A stretch of DNA of 64,000 nucleotides from Liopterus haemorrhoidalis. Its lineage: Eukaryota; Arthropoda; Insecta; Coleoptera; Dytiscidae. Each line of letters begins with the position of its first letter. The first letter of the stretch is position 1. The stretch is from positions 210,221,324 through 210,285,323 of the forward strand of contig OZ020611.1 of assembly GCA_963971575.1 (NCBI GenBank). Reading direction: 5' to 3'. Positions 32,015 to 43,302 of this stretch are shown here, piece after piece. The notes under the pieces were generated by a model that saw only the letters and a program-made list of their open reading frames with translations, was not told the DNA's origin and did not search any database. The translations under genes were made by a program, and so were the position numbers.

Positions 32015-32800
32015 ATGTGTGTCTGTCTCTCTGTCTGTCTGTATGGTAAAAACTGTGGCCAAACGGCTGAACATATAAAGTTGAAATTTGGCATGCTTGT
32101 ACAACTCTTTGACCCGCATACAGGAAAAAATAGAGAGAATCCAAAAAATACATCGCAAGATAAATATAAACAAATGTATTTAATGAAACATTTTTTTTAA
32201 ATTTTAGGTGGGATACAAAACCTCTTAATACGTTGATAAACAGCAAATTTTTATTTTTGAAAAATATATTTTTTTAGGGAATTTTCGACAAAAATCTCAC
32301 AAAAAGATTTTGCCACTTGATCACGTTGTTCTAAAAATCTGAATAAAATGACAATATTGCATAATGATGTTAACCGAAATAGTTCAACAGGAATTATTGA
32401 TCAGATTAGTTTTTTGAGAAATATCGAATTTTTTGTATCATTGAAAAAAATTATTATTTTTTAAAATTTATTGTGTGGTAATTAAAAATTATAAAATTAA
32501 ACCTCTTAAGACTGTGGATTAAGGAACGAAAAGTAGTTTTTTTTTTAAATTTTAATATTTCTTTTTCAAAAAAATGCTTTCCCGCTCTCAAAGGGGTCAA
32601 ACTAAAAAATCTGAAAAAATTCTAAATAATTTGCATTGATCTAAATCGGAAAGGTATGAGAAAAATTTTTGATCAGATTTCGTTTTAGGAAAATATTACA
32701 GTATTTGTGTTTTTGAAAAAATTTATTAGTTTTTTAATTAATGGTCAAATTATGGCCAATAATGTTACGGTTTTTTTGTATTTATGGATAAGGTTAAAAA
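32015..32800 (+). mobile_element. Type 2 HINE-like element
   Basis: GTCT tract (32019-32042), 'GGCCAAACGGCTGAACATAT', 'GAAATTTGGCATGCTTGTAC' and the later 'TTAAGACTGTGGATTAAGG' and 'TTGCATTGATCTAAATCGG' phrases. No 3' end. Confidence 0.6.
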
Positions 32801-33350
32801 AAATAATAATAATTACAACTGATTTTACCAGCTTTTCTGTTGAAGGGAATTTTAAAGTCAAACAAGTGGAAACAATTGATAACAGCACATTTATTGTACA
32901 AAAATAAAAAAAAAACAATAATTCACAAACGAAGTTATAAATTAATTAGGTGATTATCAAACGAAGACAAAATATTTTAAAACAGAATGAATATGTAAAA
33001 TAAAATATAAAACTTACATGACCAACCGGACTCAGTTCTTGACTGGATATAATGCATTACATATGCACCAGACCACAGCCAGGAACCGAGTCCTTTACAA
33101 TTAATTTTTATTAATATTTATACCACACATAATTAGCCAATGTTATTATTTATATTCTGTCTAAACTTCATAATAAAACTGCTAACATAGCAAAATTATG
33201 TATTACATAACACTCTACGTATTGTTATCAATAATATCTTTATTATCAAAATAATTCTGATGGTGCAACTGTTACAGTTATTTAGTTCCTGCTGGGCATT
33301 ATTTCAAAGTAGACCCGCGGTTTAGAATAAATAAATAAATCTTTTCTTTT
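32801..33350. other. AT-rich unassigned DNA
   Basis: No recognised feature. Confidence 0.4.
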
Positions 33351-33585
33351 TTTTAATATTTGTTATTTATTTATTTCCATCGGCCTATTTCTGCAACGAG
33401 GCTAATCGCCGATGCCAGGGGTCGAGCTCCTACACCTGGATGAGGGGTGAATGATTGTGAAAATGAGAGTAATGTAAACATATTATTCTCGCACGAATAA
33501 TATCACCAACGAAGGAGGCTCGAACCACCGACCGCCCAGACCAGTCTAAAACCGCACGACTTAACCCGCTCGGCCACTCCATTGG
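33351..33585 (-). mobile_element. tRNA-derived SINE
   Basis: The minus-strand head GGAGTGGCCGAGCGGGTTAA is tRNA(Leu/Ser)-like, with A-box TGGCCGAGCGGG and B-box GGTTCGAGCC (about 33523). A tRNA-unrelated body and an (ATTT)n tail at 33358-33376 follow. AATCTTTTCT at about 33588 and again at about 33338 is a likely target duplication. Confidence 0.8.
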
Positions 33586-34470
33586 ATAATCTTTTCTGTT
33601 TAATGCATTTAATGTAACTAATATTTGGGGAAGCTATGCGCGATCATCTCTATTAAATAAGCGATTAAAACTAACGAAGTACGGGAACCTCATAAAGTTG
33701 AAGATAGAGTATAATTGACTCAACTTATTAATAACGCAGCTTAAAACTTTAAACTTGACATCAATAATTTAATGTAGTTTGTTTTTAGAAGAAAATATAT
33801 GGACCAAATAGACAAAGGAAATTCAACAGAAGGGAAAAAAGGCTCACAGACAAATAAAACGCTTGCGAGTAATCCTGGATCAGTTCGTTAAAATATGGTG
33901 TAGAAAAATGACCAACAAAACATTTCTTACTCAAAGTTTACGCCGTTTACTCTTCTAATATCACTGCCAATATTAATCTTGTATAAACTGTGTTTGTATA
34001 AACAAAAGCTTGCAGTAACTCGCCCAAGAAACAATTATATGACATTTGTGACATTTATTAAGTCATACCGTAATCTTTCGCAAATTATTACCAACCTTAA
34101 GAATTTAATTACACTGCCAGTTTTATCACTCGCGTATCTATTACTTATTACTTACTAAATCCACTTTATTACTTTAACCCTTACAGTATTCCTGTACCCC
34201 CTAGCGACCAACTCTTTCATTACAAGTGACAAATTGCATTTGTTAAATGACTTGTTAAATTTAAAACTTCTCACATGGAATTAATACGTTACTGATTTAA
34301 TTTCTTACGGAGATTAATGAAATAATAGATGGCTCTGATGTGCACTGAAGAATTTCAACATATGTTCAAAAATATTTAGAAAATAATTATCAACCCTCTT
34401 ATAATCTAAAGCAGTAGTGCACAGCAATGGTGAATCCAGCCTGTGAACTTAAGGGGGTAACACCATTTAA
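33586..34470. other. AT-rich unassigned DNA
   Basis: No recognised gene. 'GAAGATAGAGTATAATTGA' near 33702 resembles the end of the inverted-end element at 63450. Confidence 0.4.
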
Positions 34471-34944
34471 TGTATACACTACCGGTCAAAAGTATTTGCC
34501 CACCCAAAAAATAAATAAATTGTCAACGAAAGAAATAATTTTGGTAAGTATTATTTACAGCAGCGTTTCTCAACCGGGGGGCCGCGAAGTCGTACAAGAT
34601 CGAAACATGATAATATAAAAGAAATGCGTTCAATCTTGCAAGTTATAAATTTTATCCATATTTATAAATATTTTACATTTATATTCATAAAAATATACCT
34701 TTACTATCATAAATAAAATAAATATTTTATTTATTATTATATCTAATATACTTATTTTGATAACTAATTTAAACTACATGCTATTCCAAACGTTTAAGCG
34801 GAGCTAAATGGAATTTGAATTTTCTTAAGTTATCTCTAGCTAACTTTATAATGAGTAAAATAGGCTTTTGTTAAACAAAATGATCAAAAACTTCATTCAA
34901 TAGATAAAAATTACTAGATTTGTAAATTATATCAAGGTCAAATA

Positions 34945-35540
34945 CTGTCCGACAAATATTTCGTGGCCGGGCGTGGCTTATTGTGCGCACAGAGAGGGCA
35001 CTATGAAAGACAGTGTCAGATATAGAGTACAGTCAGAGAAACAAGTTCACATTCTTACACGTGTACATTATATTTATCAGTTAAGTACGTCAAGAAAGAC
35101 AAGTTCCTCCCATCACAGTCGAACAACAAAACTATAGAAACGCAGCTGCTTGATTTAAGTGATTACTGCATTTGACGTTCACTTTGTCGACTTGTTTATT
35201 GGCCAGAGCACCCCCGTCCCGCGTCTTTTTTCAAACTCCAACAATTTCAAGTGGATTGTAAACAATAAAGGCTTACATTCTATGTAATAATGTAAAACAG
35301 ATGTTTTCCCGCTAAATATACTCACATAACAATGTAAAATTTTTGACTATTAATAGCACGTCCACCTAGTTTGCTTTTTGTCTCCATGATTTTAAATATT
35401 TAATATATTTTGAATGTTGCACTTATGCACTTGACTGTAATAGCGTGTGTAGGAAATAATGCAATTCGCCAAAGTTATAATCCCCACTACAAATTTCACG
35501 CGCATTTTTTACGCCCGGCCACGAAATATTTGTCGGACAG
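34945..35540. mobile_element. TA-flanked MITE with perfect 30-bp ends
   Basis: 596 bp between TA at 34943-34944 and 35541-35542. The first 30 bp (CTGTCCGACAAATATTTCGT and ten more) are identical, inverted, to the last 30. TA duplication fits the Tc1/mariner superfamily. The interior is non-coding. Confidence 0.9.
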
Positions 35541-35919
35541 TAAAGTGAATGTGTCAGTTGATGCGTTTCTATGACAATGCTCGCGTTGAAGGTACTTCAA
35601 GTACTTTCAAGTAGACACGACTTGAAAGTGCAATATTTTTTATTATATACCTATATATGTTTTTATTATGTTCCGAGTTACAGGTATCTCAAGAGTAAGG
35701 ATGCTAAAGTGTTTAAATCAAAATGGAAGGGATTGTGAACATTTGTAAATAAAAATACTTTACTTTCAAGTCGATATATGGAATATAATCATCATATAAA
35801 AATACCACATTTTTTTGCAAACCGTAAAAGATATTAACAAAATGTTCAGTGAAAGTTGTTTCTCTTCAAAAGCTCTATCTAAAGTTACCCAATATAATAT
35901 ACGTTCTCATTTAAAAATT

Positions 35920-36010
35920 CGAAGTTGTCCTTGATATCCTGTACTTCCGGTTTATTCCGGAAAATTTCAATACTACCATTCAATTTTTGGATGAAGTTTG
36001 GTTATCAAAT
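35920..36010 (-). repeat. Dispersed repeat containing GGAAGTACAGGATATC
   Basis: Inverted relative to 25545-25620, sharing 'CCGGAAGTACAGGATATCAA' and 'TATTGAAATTTTCCGGAA'. Confidence 0.5.
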
Positions 36011-36639
36011 TTTTTTCCCAACTTGGTCATACGTCGCATTTTCGAAGCAAATTGTATTCCCTCTATCTTGATATAGTAAAGGAGAGTTTACTTCACAGAT
36101 TGATCGATTGAGAACCGATAAAGAAATATATCTATTTCACTCAGTTTTATGTAAGATGTCAAGAACGTATTTCGGATTCTTACTGTAACGTACGTTCATA
36201 GTTTTTGTAAATTTTTGTTATATTATAATATGGTAACTTCAACGTATGTCCCTTTGTATACACGCGCGGGCATTCAGCATTCCCACCACTAGATGGAAGA
36301 CAGGCGTGCCAAGTGAAACAAATTGTATCTCTTTCTCTATTTCTAGCTTTGTCTGTAAACAAATGATATGGGTCTATTCAAAAATGGAAATTTTATTACT
36401 ATAGTTCTCTCCCATTGAACCATATGCTATAATTAACCGTCATCTGTCAACTAAAATCTTCTTTACTATACACCATATATACAAATAGGGGCGCCGCAGA
36501 CCAAATTTCATAATTTCGGAGGGTTCCATGCCTGAAAGGTTGAGAAACACTGATTTACAGTATATTTATGGGAGTAAATAATGATTACATAAATTACAAA
36601 AAGATTGTCACAATTATAAAATTTTCGACTCATCTATGT

Positions 36640-37600
36640 GTTTTTATTTTTGATAACTGCTTCACGGAGCTTAGGTATCCTATTTAACAATTGAATTAAT
36701 AATGTCTTGAAATTTGACACCACTCTGCTTCCAAATTTTTTCATAAATGTTTTTTATAAGTGCGGCAATCTTTTCTCACCATTCTGTCCAATTCATCCTA
36801 CAATAGTTCAATGGGGTTCGGATTAGGAAACTGTGGTGGTCAAACCACAACTTTTATCATTCCTTCAGCAACAATTTATTCAAGTAATCTCTGCAGAGCT
36901 TGAACGAATGTTTAGGTTCATTATCCTGCTGGAACACAATGTCCTGCCCAAGAATATCCAGTCTAGATGGAATCATTTGATTTTCCATGATATCCCGATA
37001 TTGTTCTTTCTTCATTATTCCTTTCTGCAGTATTGCAAACTGCATCACCACCAAAATAACCTTACACCATCACAGAACCACCATCATGTTTCACAGAAGG
37101 CACCAAACACTGGTGAGATGTCCTCTCTTCTGATGATCTGCGAATGAAATCTCTTCGATTGGAACCAAAAACTTAAAATTTGGATCGTCACTCCAGAGTA
37201 CTGTCTTCCAGTCTTCAAGTGACCAATTTTTATGTTCTTTGGTCTATTGATATCTTCACTGCCTATTGACTTTTCGTAACAAGGGTTTCCTTACTGCTAC
37301 CCTGCCATGAAGGTCTCCTTCTTGCAGACTTCATTACACGATTGATAGATTAACTTCTTTCACTCTCTCCAGATTTAACTACGTCGCTATTTCTGATGCA
37401 GTACGGTTACACTTGATGGTTATTAAAATCTTTCTGCCTTCAGAAAAAGTTGTGATTCTGGGTTGTCCATCACGTATTTTGTTGAATACACTGTCATTGG
37501 TATGAAATTTCTTCCCGTTGTAGTCAATTATTTTTCTAGATATTTTAGTACAATCGAAATTTGGCGATTACTCTTGCTACTTTTAGGGCAGACAATTATT
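36640..37600 (-). pseudogene. Tc1 transposase pseudogene
   Basis: Frameshifted minus-strand reading. 'GRPRITTFSEGRKILITIKC' is the end of the DNA-binding domain. 'VAVRKPLLRKVN' follows, then the first catalytic block 'WKTVLWSDDPNFKFLV', 'GIMKKEQYRDIMENQMIPS', the second 'LGQDIVFQQDNEPKHSFKLC', and 'PNPNPIELL' where Tc1 elements normally have SPDLNPIE; the aspartate appears to be replaced. Multiple stops. Confidence 0.8.
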
Positions 37601-37764
37601 AATGACAACAATTAACACTAAAACTTGTAAATGTAAACAAAGGAAAAATTTTAATAAAATCTGAAAGTGAACGAAAATCTGACTCATTCATATGTAAAAT
37701 GTAATATCATTACCTTAAATCAAAAGAAAAAAGGGCGACATTAGTCACTTGTTTCGGGATGATC

Positions 37765-37945
37765 CACTAGAAAGTGGTAATGCGAAAAAGGGTTTCACCC
37801 ATTATATCGTTATATCTTAGAAATTTCGTAAATTTTACTGCCGCCCCTGCAATATGTATATTCAAGTAATCTCTGCAGAGCTTGAAAGAGTGTTTAGGGT
37901 CATTATCCTGCTGGAACACAATGTCCTGCCCAAGAATTATGTATA
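37765..37945 (-). pseudogene. Second, short Tc1 transposase fragment
   Basis: 37858-37940 repeats 36877-36957 almost exactly ('LGQDIVFQQDNDPKHSFKLC'), here with the DNDPKH form of the catalytic block. It is joined to unrelated sequence on both sides. A separate copy or a local duplication. Confidence 0.7.
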
Positions 37946-37949
37946 TAAA

Positions 37950-38495
37950 CTTAATATTAATAAATAATAAAATAAGCACATTTTTAGCAAAAATGGTGTT
38001 AAAATAAATATATTTAACAAGACTACTTCGTTCTTTAATCAACGTCTTAAGAGATTTCTTTTAATATCACACAATACATTTTTTTTTAAATAATTATATT
38101 TTCAACGACACAAAAAATGCGAGTGTTTTCGAAAAACTATGATCAAAAATTCCTGATGAACTATACCGATTTCCATCAAAGTACATTATTCAGATTTTTT
38201 TCAGATTATTATGTCAACCTGTCTGGGAAATAGGGTGGAAGACAAAAATTTCTTGACACATTTTCGGCGAATATCTCGTACAAAAAAGATTTTTCAAAAA
38301 TAAAAGTTTCTTAGTTCATCCACTCATTAAAAAGTTTCATTTGATCCCCCAGTCAAAACTAAAAATGTATTTGTTTTCCTATATGTGGATCAAAAAGTTG
38401 TAAATGCATGCTAAATTTAAACTTTCCAGATTCAGCCGTTTGGACATAATTTCTAGCGTACAGACAGACAGACAGATGAGCGACATTTAAGGGAA
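37950..38495 (-). mobile_element. Type 2 HINE-like element, partial
   Basis: Minus strand: GTCTGTCTGTCTGTACG tract (38459-38476), 'TTAGCATGCATTTACAACTT', 'GTACTTTGATGGAAATCGG'. The 5' subterminal repeat is missing. Confidence 0.6.
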
Positions 38496-39205
38496 CACAG
38501 CTCTAAAAAAAATGTGATTCCAATTTTTGGTTCTTTAAAAAATGTCACTTAATATTGTTATATTGTTTTCGTTTTTGTTCTGTTTTCATTCTCTGATTGT
38601 AATTTAAGAACTTTTACAATACTTATAAAATGTTATCATTATAAAATGTTAAATTTATTCCATAATAAAACTCAATTTACTTAACAACATAATCTGTACA
38701 AGAAATTGTGTTCCACCATATATTTACAATGATTTAAAAAGCCGTGTATTTCTTAAGACACATCTGTGAAATAAATAAAAGGAAAATCTCTCTAGGATTA
38801 TTTTCCACTATATATTTTCGTTATTAAGACGTCCAATAATCCCTATGGAACTCACGCTTATCCAGCGAGTGATAGAGTCTTTGCCAGGACGTGTTTCCCT
38901 GTAACAGTGTGATATGGTTGTAAGAAGGACGCAGGCTTAGGCAGGTGTTTTTCCAGGACTCGACAAATCCTTCCAATCTGGAAAAACAGTCGCGCCCATT
39001 AGCTCACTGATTTACATGTCACAACACCTGAGTCCGCGTCGCGTTTTCCAACGAAAACAACTGTTATTAATAATCAACATAAGATAGATTTTCTTTCTGT
39101 TTTAAATTAGTCGATGTATTTGCAGTAGCCCTGTGAACAAACGCAGTTTTAATAAGAAAATTAAGATTTATGGAAATATTATTAATATAGGAAAAAGCAT
39201 CTATT
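38496..39205. other. Unassigned, possibly unique host DNA
   Basis: 38830-39055 is of mixed composition ('TCCAGCGAGTGATAGAGTCT', 'GACTCGACAAATCC') and matches nothing else here. It could be a conserved non-coding segment; no coding case can be made. Confidence 0.35.
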
Positions 39206-39345
39206 CAAAATTAGGGATAGGTAATCGGTTCACAAGATTTCGATAGTATATCGATGATATCATGGGATGTCTTATATCGACCTTCGAAAAATATCGAACA
39301 TAAAACATCGATGATTTACATCAAAAGAGATGATGTTACTGATAT

Positions 39346-39900
39346 ACAAGGTGTGTATATTAAGTAACAGTGCTGGTAACATAGCGTTTGTTCTGGCAGC
39401 ATTTGGAACGCGGGACTTGGAGGGGCGGCGGGTGAATATGTTATACGCCTTCAATACGAGTTTTAACTCGGTAGAATAATTTTGTTGTCCGTAGCGTTTT
39501 TTTCCTGAAACTGTTTTTTCTAGTGCGTTCTAAAAATGAGTGACATTCATTTCGAGCAGCGGTGTGCTATCAGGTTTTGCTTTAGACTTGGGCACAGTGC
39601 AACGGAAACTTTTGTGAAACTTCAGCAGGCCTACGGAAACAGTGTTTTGTCAAGGAACCGGGTTTTTTTGGTGGTTTAAGGCATTTTCAGAAGGAAGAGA
39701 GTTGATTGAAGATGACGATTACACAGCGGAAGGCCTTCATTTTCAAGAATCGATGAAAATGTCGACAGAATCCGGGATCTTGTGGGTTCAGATCGTCGGT
39801 TGACAGTCAGAATGATCGGGGAAGAGTTGAATTTGGCTCACACTACCGTTCATCAGATTTTGACCAATGAATTGGGAATGAGAAAAATCAATTGGCACAC
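39346..39900 (+). mobile_element. mariner relic, 5' part
   Basis: A left end CAAGGTGTGTATATTAAGTA after TA (39344) is followed by an N-terminal transposase region. The catalytic part and right end are gone. Confidence 0.6.
39536..39893 (+). pseudogene. mariner transposase N-terminal fragment
   Basis: ATG at 39536: 'MSDIHFEQRCAIRFCFRLGH', 'SATETFVKLQQAYGNSVLSR', a frameshift and stops, then 'VDRIRDLVGSDRRLTVRMIG' and 'EELNLAHTTVHQILTNELGM'. Both helix-turn-helix units are recognisable. It is a different mariner lineage from the others in the window. Confidence 0.75.
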
Positions 39901-40256
39901 AGCAATTTCAATAAACGAGTTTTTGGCCAAATTTGGAACTAATAGAAAACTAAATAGGAATTTCGTTCTTTTAGGTTGTCATGAGTCACGGACCTTACTT
40001 GGGTTATTACATTTTTCAGGTTGGTATGTGAAAATTTTAAATTCCAATAGTTAAACTGTTTTGTGAGTGAAACCATGGAAACTAATGACATTTATTAAAA
40101 ATTTTAATACTTTTTTACATATTTTGAAGACAAAAAAATAAATAAATGAAAAATATTTCTTAAGAATGACAAAAAATTAAAATGCAATGAAAAGGCCATT
40201 TTATAATGACAATCAATTTAATCTAGAATTTGCAATGTGAGTATGATTTACAAAGC

Positions 40257-40553
40257 TTAAACAAAATGACTGCAAACTGCAAACAAAATCTCTGCATACA
40301 ATGCAGAGACACAAAAAAAAAGCTCTGAAGGAACTGACGTGTCTACTACAGACAAGAATTTCTGAGCAATTTTACATAAGTTAAGGAAGACTGTCTTCAT
40401 ATCGTTCCAAACCAGTAGTGGATTGTATTTCAGAGATGAAACTGGATTTTTTAAATACAGTGATAGTTCATGTTCAGTTTTGTTAGAACCACGTTGGCCT
40501 GTGCCTGATTTTAGTTTCCTCATCCCATGTGCAATATCAGTATTTCTGTGCAT
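40257..40553 (-). pseudogene. hAT transposase C-terminal fragment
   Basis: Minus strand 'ELSLYLKNPVSSLKYNPLLV' then 'WNDMKTVFLNLCKIAQKFLS' and 'VVDTSVPSELFFCVSALYAE'. The E-x-x-x-Y-x4-P, P-L-x-x-W and T-S-V-P-S-E-x-x-F blocks are the hAT dimerisation domain. Arg after SE is replaced by Leu. Confidence 0.8.
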
Positions 40554-41105
40554 ATGTCAGTTGCACAAAAAAACACGATTCAATACGATGCTGGGTCAAA
40601 TGTACTGATTAAGGTTTCCAATCCGGATATCCGAATATCCGAATTCCGGATTATCTGACCAATTTGGACTATTCGATAATCCGGATATTTTTTGTCTAAA
40701 CAAAATATTTTTTTTTTCAAAAATGTTTTCAGTTTACCTGGTACTTTTTTTATACCTTTTCGCCTTAAAGCCAATAACAGTACTGAGCATAATGTCGTGG
40801 AGGAAGTAGTTGAAGAAATCGCAAGTGAAAGTTTGTTTAAAAGTCAAAACGCTGCAATTTCTCTACAGCAACAACTGAAAGCGGCAATTTCTTCAATTAC
40901 GAGAATTATTGAAGAGCAGAGCAATGTTATTACTACATTGTTCAAAAAAGATTTCATGATTTTAACTAACACAAAAACAAGGACAGATAATTTAAATATA
41001 TTATTTAATGCACTTCTTACAATAAAACCAACATCTATTGCAACAGAGCGCGTTTTTTAGGGTTTTGTAGGTATGACCAAAAAACCCTTATACCATCATT
41101 TTGTC

Positions 41106-41106
<1 letters not shown>

Positions 41107-41145
<39 letters not shown>

Positions 41146-41148
41146 GCC

Positions 41149-41179
<31 letters not shown>

Positions 41180-41180
41180 T
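41107..41180 (+). repeat. (GTCT)n microsatellite in copy B4
   Basis: About 18 units with a single GCCT interruption, at the fixed 5' position of the family. Confidence 0.95.
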
Positions 41181-41622
41181 CGGTAAAAATTGTAGCCAAA
41201 CGGCTAAACCTAGAGAGTTGAAATTTGGCATGCTTATACAACTCTTTGACCCGCACATAGGAAAAATACTAAAACATCTAAAAAACATATTCCCCTAAAA
41301 ATATAAACAAATATATGCTCATCGAAAAAAAAATATATTTTTTTACAATTCTGTGTAGGGTATCAAATGAAAGCCCTTGGTACGTGGATTAACGATCAAA
41401 ATTTTATTTTTGCAAAATAAATTATTTTGAGGCGATTTTTGCCATTATTGTGCAAAAATAATTTTGGTCCCACACCCTGTTCCACAAAAATTCTCAGTAA
41501 TGTACATTGGTGTGAACCGGAATAGTACAACAGGAATTTTTGATCAGATTATGTTTTCGGAAAATAACGCATTTTTTGTGTTTTTAAGTAAAATATGTAA
41601 TATATTTAATCCGCTATTTAAC

Positions 41623-41711
41623 GTCGTAAACGAGTGATCCTGTATAGCACAGTGGTAGCGTTCTCGCTTAGTGAGTTGATACTACTGTAAGAAACTGTGT
41701 TCGAATCCCGT
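41623..41711 (+). other. tRNA-like cassette in copy B4
   Basis: A-box TAGCACAGTGG (41645-41655), 'GGTAGCGTTCTCGCTTAG' resembling the D-arm to anticodon-stem part of tRNA(Gly), and B-box TGTTCGAATCC (41698-41708), starts 53 bp apart. A T-run follows at about 41729. T-stem and acceptor pairing is incomplete. Confidence 0.65.
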
Positions 41712-42587
41712 CAATTTTTATTCTTTCAGTTTTTTTTGCATTTTGATTTTGTTTAAATTATTTTGTCAAAATTCTAATTATATTTTGGTAAATGTTGCAT
41801 TTAATTTTTAAAAGCGTAAATTTAATAACCAGTGGGAAGTGTTGATATTATAATTTAATTCTATATTTGAAGATATCAGAGGGCGAGGCTTATGATTTAA
41901 GCAACCAATGGAAGCCATAGGCGCAATTTTCAAAATCTTAATGAACCTTGCTATATAAAAAAAAATACTGCACATATTTAGAAACTTAAATAATGGTATT
42001 AGGCATTCGAATTAAAATTCATAAAAAAATATTTTGACATAAAATTTGTTTTGACATCCCAAATAATCATCACACAGTTAATAAATACCTGCGAAACCCT
42101 GAAATGTGTGAAAATTCACACTTCACATCAATTTTTTTTCAATTGCAGGCCTGACTAGGCCAAAAATTAGAATTCGCTTGAATTTTGAAACTTATTAATG
42201 CAATTTTTTTTTAAAATACGCATTTATAAAAATGAAATAAATTTATTTATATAAATTTTATTTATTTTTTTGTGAATTATTAATGTAATATAATTAAAAT
42301 ACTTAAATAAAATAAAATAAATGAATTATAAAACACCATGAATATTGGATTCAATCTATTATCTTTAAATTCTTATTTGTCATCCGGATATCCGGATATA
42401 TCCGAATATTTTGAATTTTCTGTACTCGATATCCGGATATTCATTATGTCGGATAGTTGGAAACCCTAGTACTGATATTAGTAAAGTATAGGAAGATTTG
42501 TATCGATACTAAAATTGCGATATCTAATGAAAAATATCGATACTGGTATCGTATCAGTAGTGTCGGAACATCCCTACCCATACTAAA

Positions 42588-42646
42588 TACCTACAAAACC
42601 TTGTTACCTGAAATATGTGAAAATTCATGCTTAACCTGCTATTTTT
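42588..42646 (+). mobile_element. HINE-like 3' terminal fragment
   Basis: AAATACCTACAAAACC, then a GTGAAAATTCATGC imperfect hairpin and a T-run. Only the end of an element is present. Confidence 0.5.
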
Positions 42647-43302
42647 TAATTGATTCATAATAATGCCAACTTGCATCGATACTGTTGTGAACTAATTTAC
42701 CTTTATTACTTTTTTCAATTATTTTTGATCTGAAAATAACGTAACCAATTCTGTGCACATTTTTCACAATCAAAGTTGAGTATTAATAATAAATATTTCG
42801 TAACACTTTGACTTTAAACAAATTAAATTTCCAATAATTATAATATAATACCAAATGGCATAAACTATAAAGTTCACAGAAGCAATAAATATTTTTTTAT
42901 ATTAAATTATGTACCCCTTAATTGATCACGTTTCATTTATAAATAAATTAGTCCTAAATAGCATCATATCGGAGAAATAATAATATAAATCACGCGTTTA
43001 TTACTTAACTATAATTACGGAAACAATCTTTAGACAAAACATCCAAGACCTTAACTTATATAAATTAAAACAATACATTGGCTATTATATAATGGTCAAG
43101 AGGGGTGGATGGGATCTTAGGTCATCTCTATGGCCAGTAGGAATGGATAAGAAATCGAAGTACAAGATAGGATACAGTGGCGTAACAAAGGGAAATTTTT
43201 AAAAAGACTGCATGGTCAGAAAATTAGGTATCAATCGATTTCTCCAACTTTAAAATGATTTATATTGGAAAAATCAATGTATCCATAACTTAAGTAAGGA
43301 AA
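42647..43302. other. AT-rich unassigned DNA
   Basis: No recognised feature. Confidence 0.4.

Larger units (their letters stand above)
34561..36552. mobile_element. hAT element, CAGYGTTTCTCAACC type, 2 kb
   Basis: 1992 bp with exact 8-bp duplication ATTTACAG (34553-34560 and 36553-36560). Ends CAGCGTTTCTCAACCGGGGG and, inverted, CAGTGTTTCTCAACCTTTCA. No convincing transposase remains. It contains a TA-flanked MITE at 34945 and the dispersed repeat at 35925. Confidence 0.92.
34477..37690 (-). mobile_element. Tc1-like element, interrupted by a hAT
   Basis: The left end CACTACCGGTCAAAAGTATT (after TA at 34475) is a Tc1-type terminus. The coding part is on the minus strand at 36640-37600, and a hAT occupies 34561-36552. 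No matching right terminus was found, so it is truncated on that side. Confidence 0.8.
41054..42138 (+). mobile_element. Family B HINE-like element, copy B4
   Basis: About 1.08 kb. TTTTTTAGGGTTTTGTAGGT start, (GTCT)n at 41107-41180, cassette at 41623-41711, 3' subterminal CCTGCGAAACCCTGAAATGT, hairpin GTGTGAAAATTCACAC (about 42107) and T-run. It sits in a run of T inside a hAT frame with no target duplication beyond T residues, as described for Helentrons, which insert between two Ts. Confidence 0.9.
40770..42215 (+). pseudogene. hAT transposase C-terminus split by B4
   Basis: 'NVVEEVVEEIASESLF' and 'LFNALLTIKPTSIATERVF' lead to the insertion at 41053. Reading resumes at 42140 as Ser-Ile-Ala-Gly-Leu and 'TRPKIRIRLNFET'. 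The split falls inside the P-T-S-x-x-x-E-R-V-F-S-x-A-G signature of the hAT C-terminal domain, so the pre-insertion sequence can be inferred with confidence. Confidence 0.8.
40610..42468 (+). mobile_element. hAT element interrupted by HINE copy B4
   Basis: Exact 8-bp duplication GTACTGAT (40602-40609 and 42469-42476). Ends TAAGGTTTCCAATCCGGATA and, inverted, TAGGGTTTCCAACTATCCGA. Subterminal CCGGATATCCGAATA repeats are present at both sides. Without B4 it is about 0.78 kb. Confidence 0.92.
39212..42576 (-). mobile_element. Possible outer hAT with nested insertions
   Basis: TAGGGATAGGTAATCGG (39212) and, inverted, TAGGGATGTTCCGACACTAC (ending 42576) look like hAT termini with TATCGATA-rich flanks. 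A minus-strand hAT C-terminus lies between them. The 8-bp flanks do not match, so the pairing of these two ends is uncertain. Confidence 0.35.

Noticed and set aside
41623..41711. A tRNA(Gly) gene
   Set aside because: Resembles tRNA(Gly) over the D arm, but the cloverleaf is incomplete and it lies at the fixed cassette position of a repeat.
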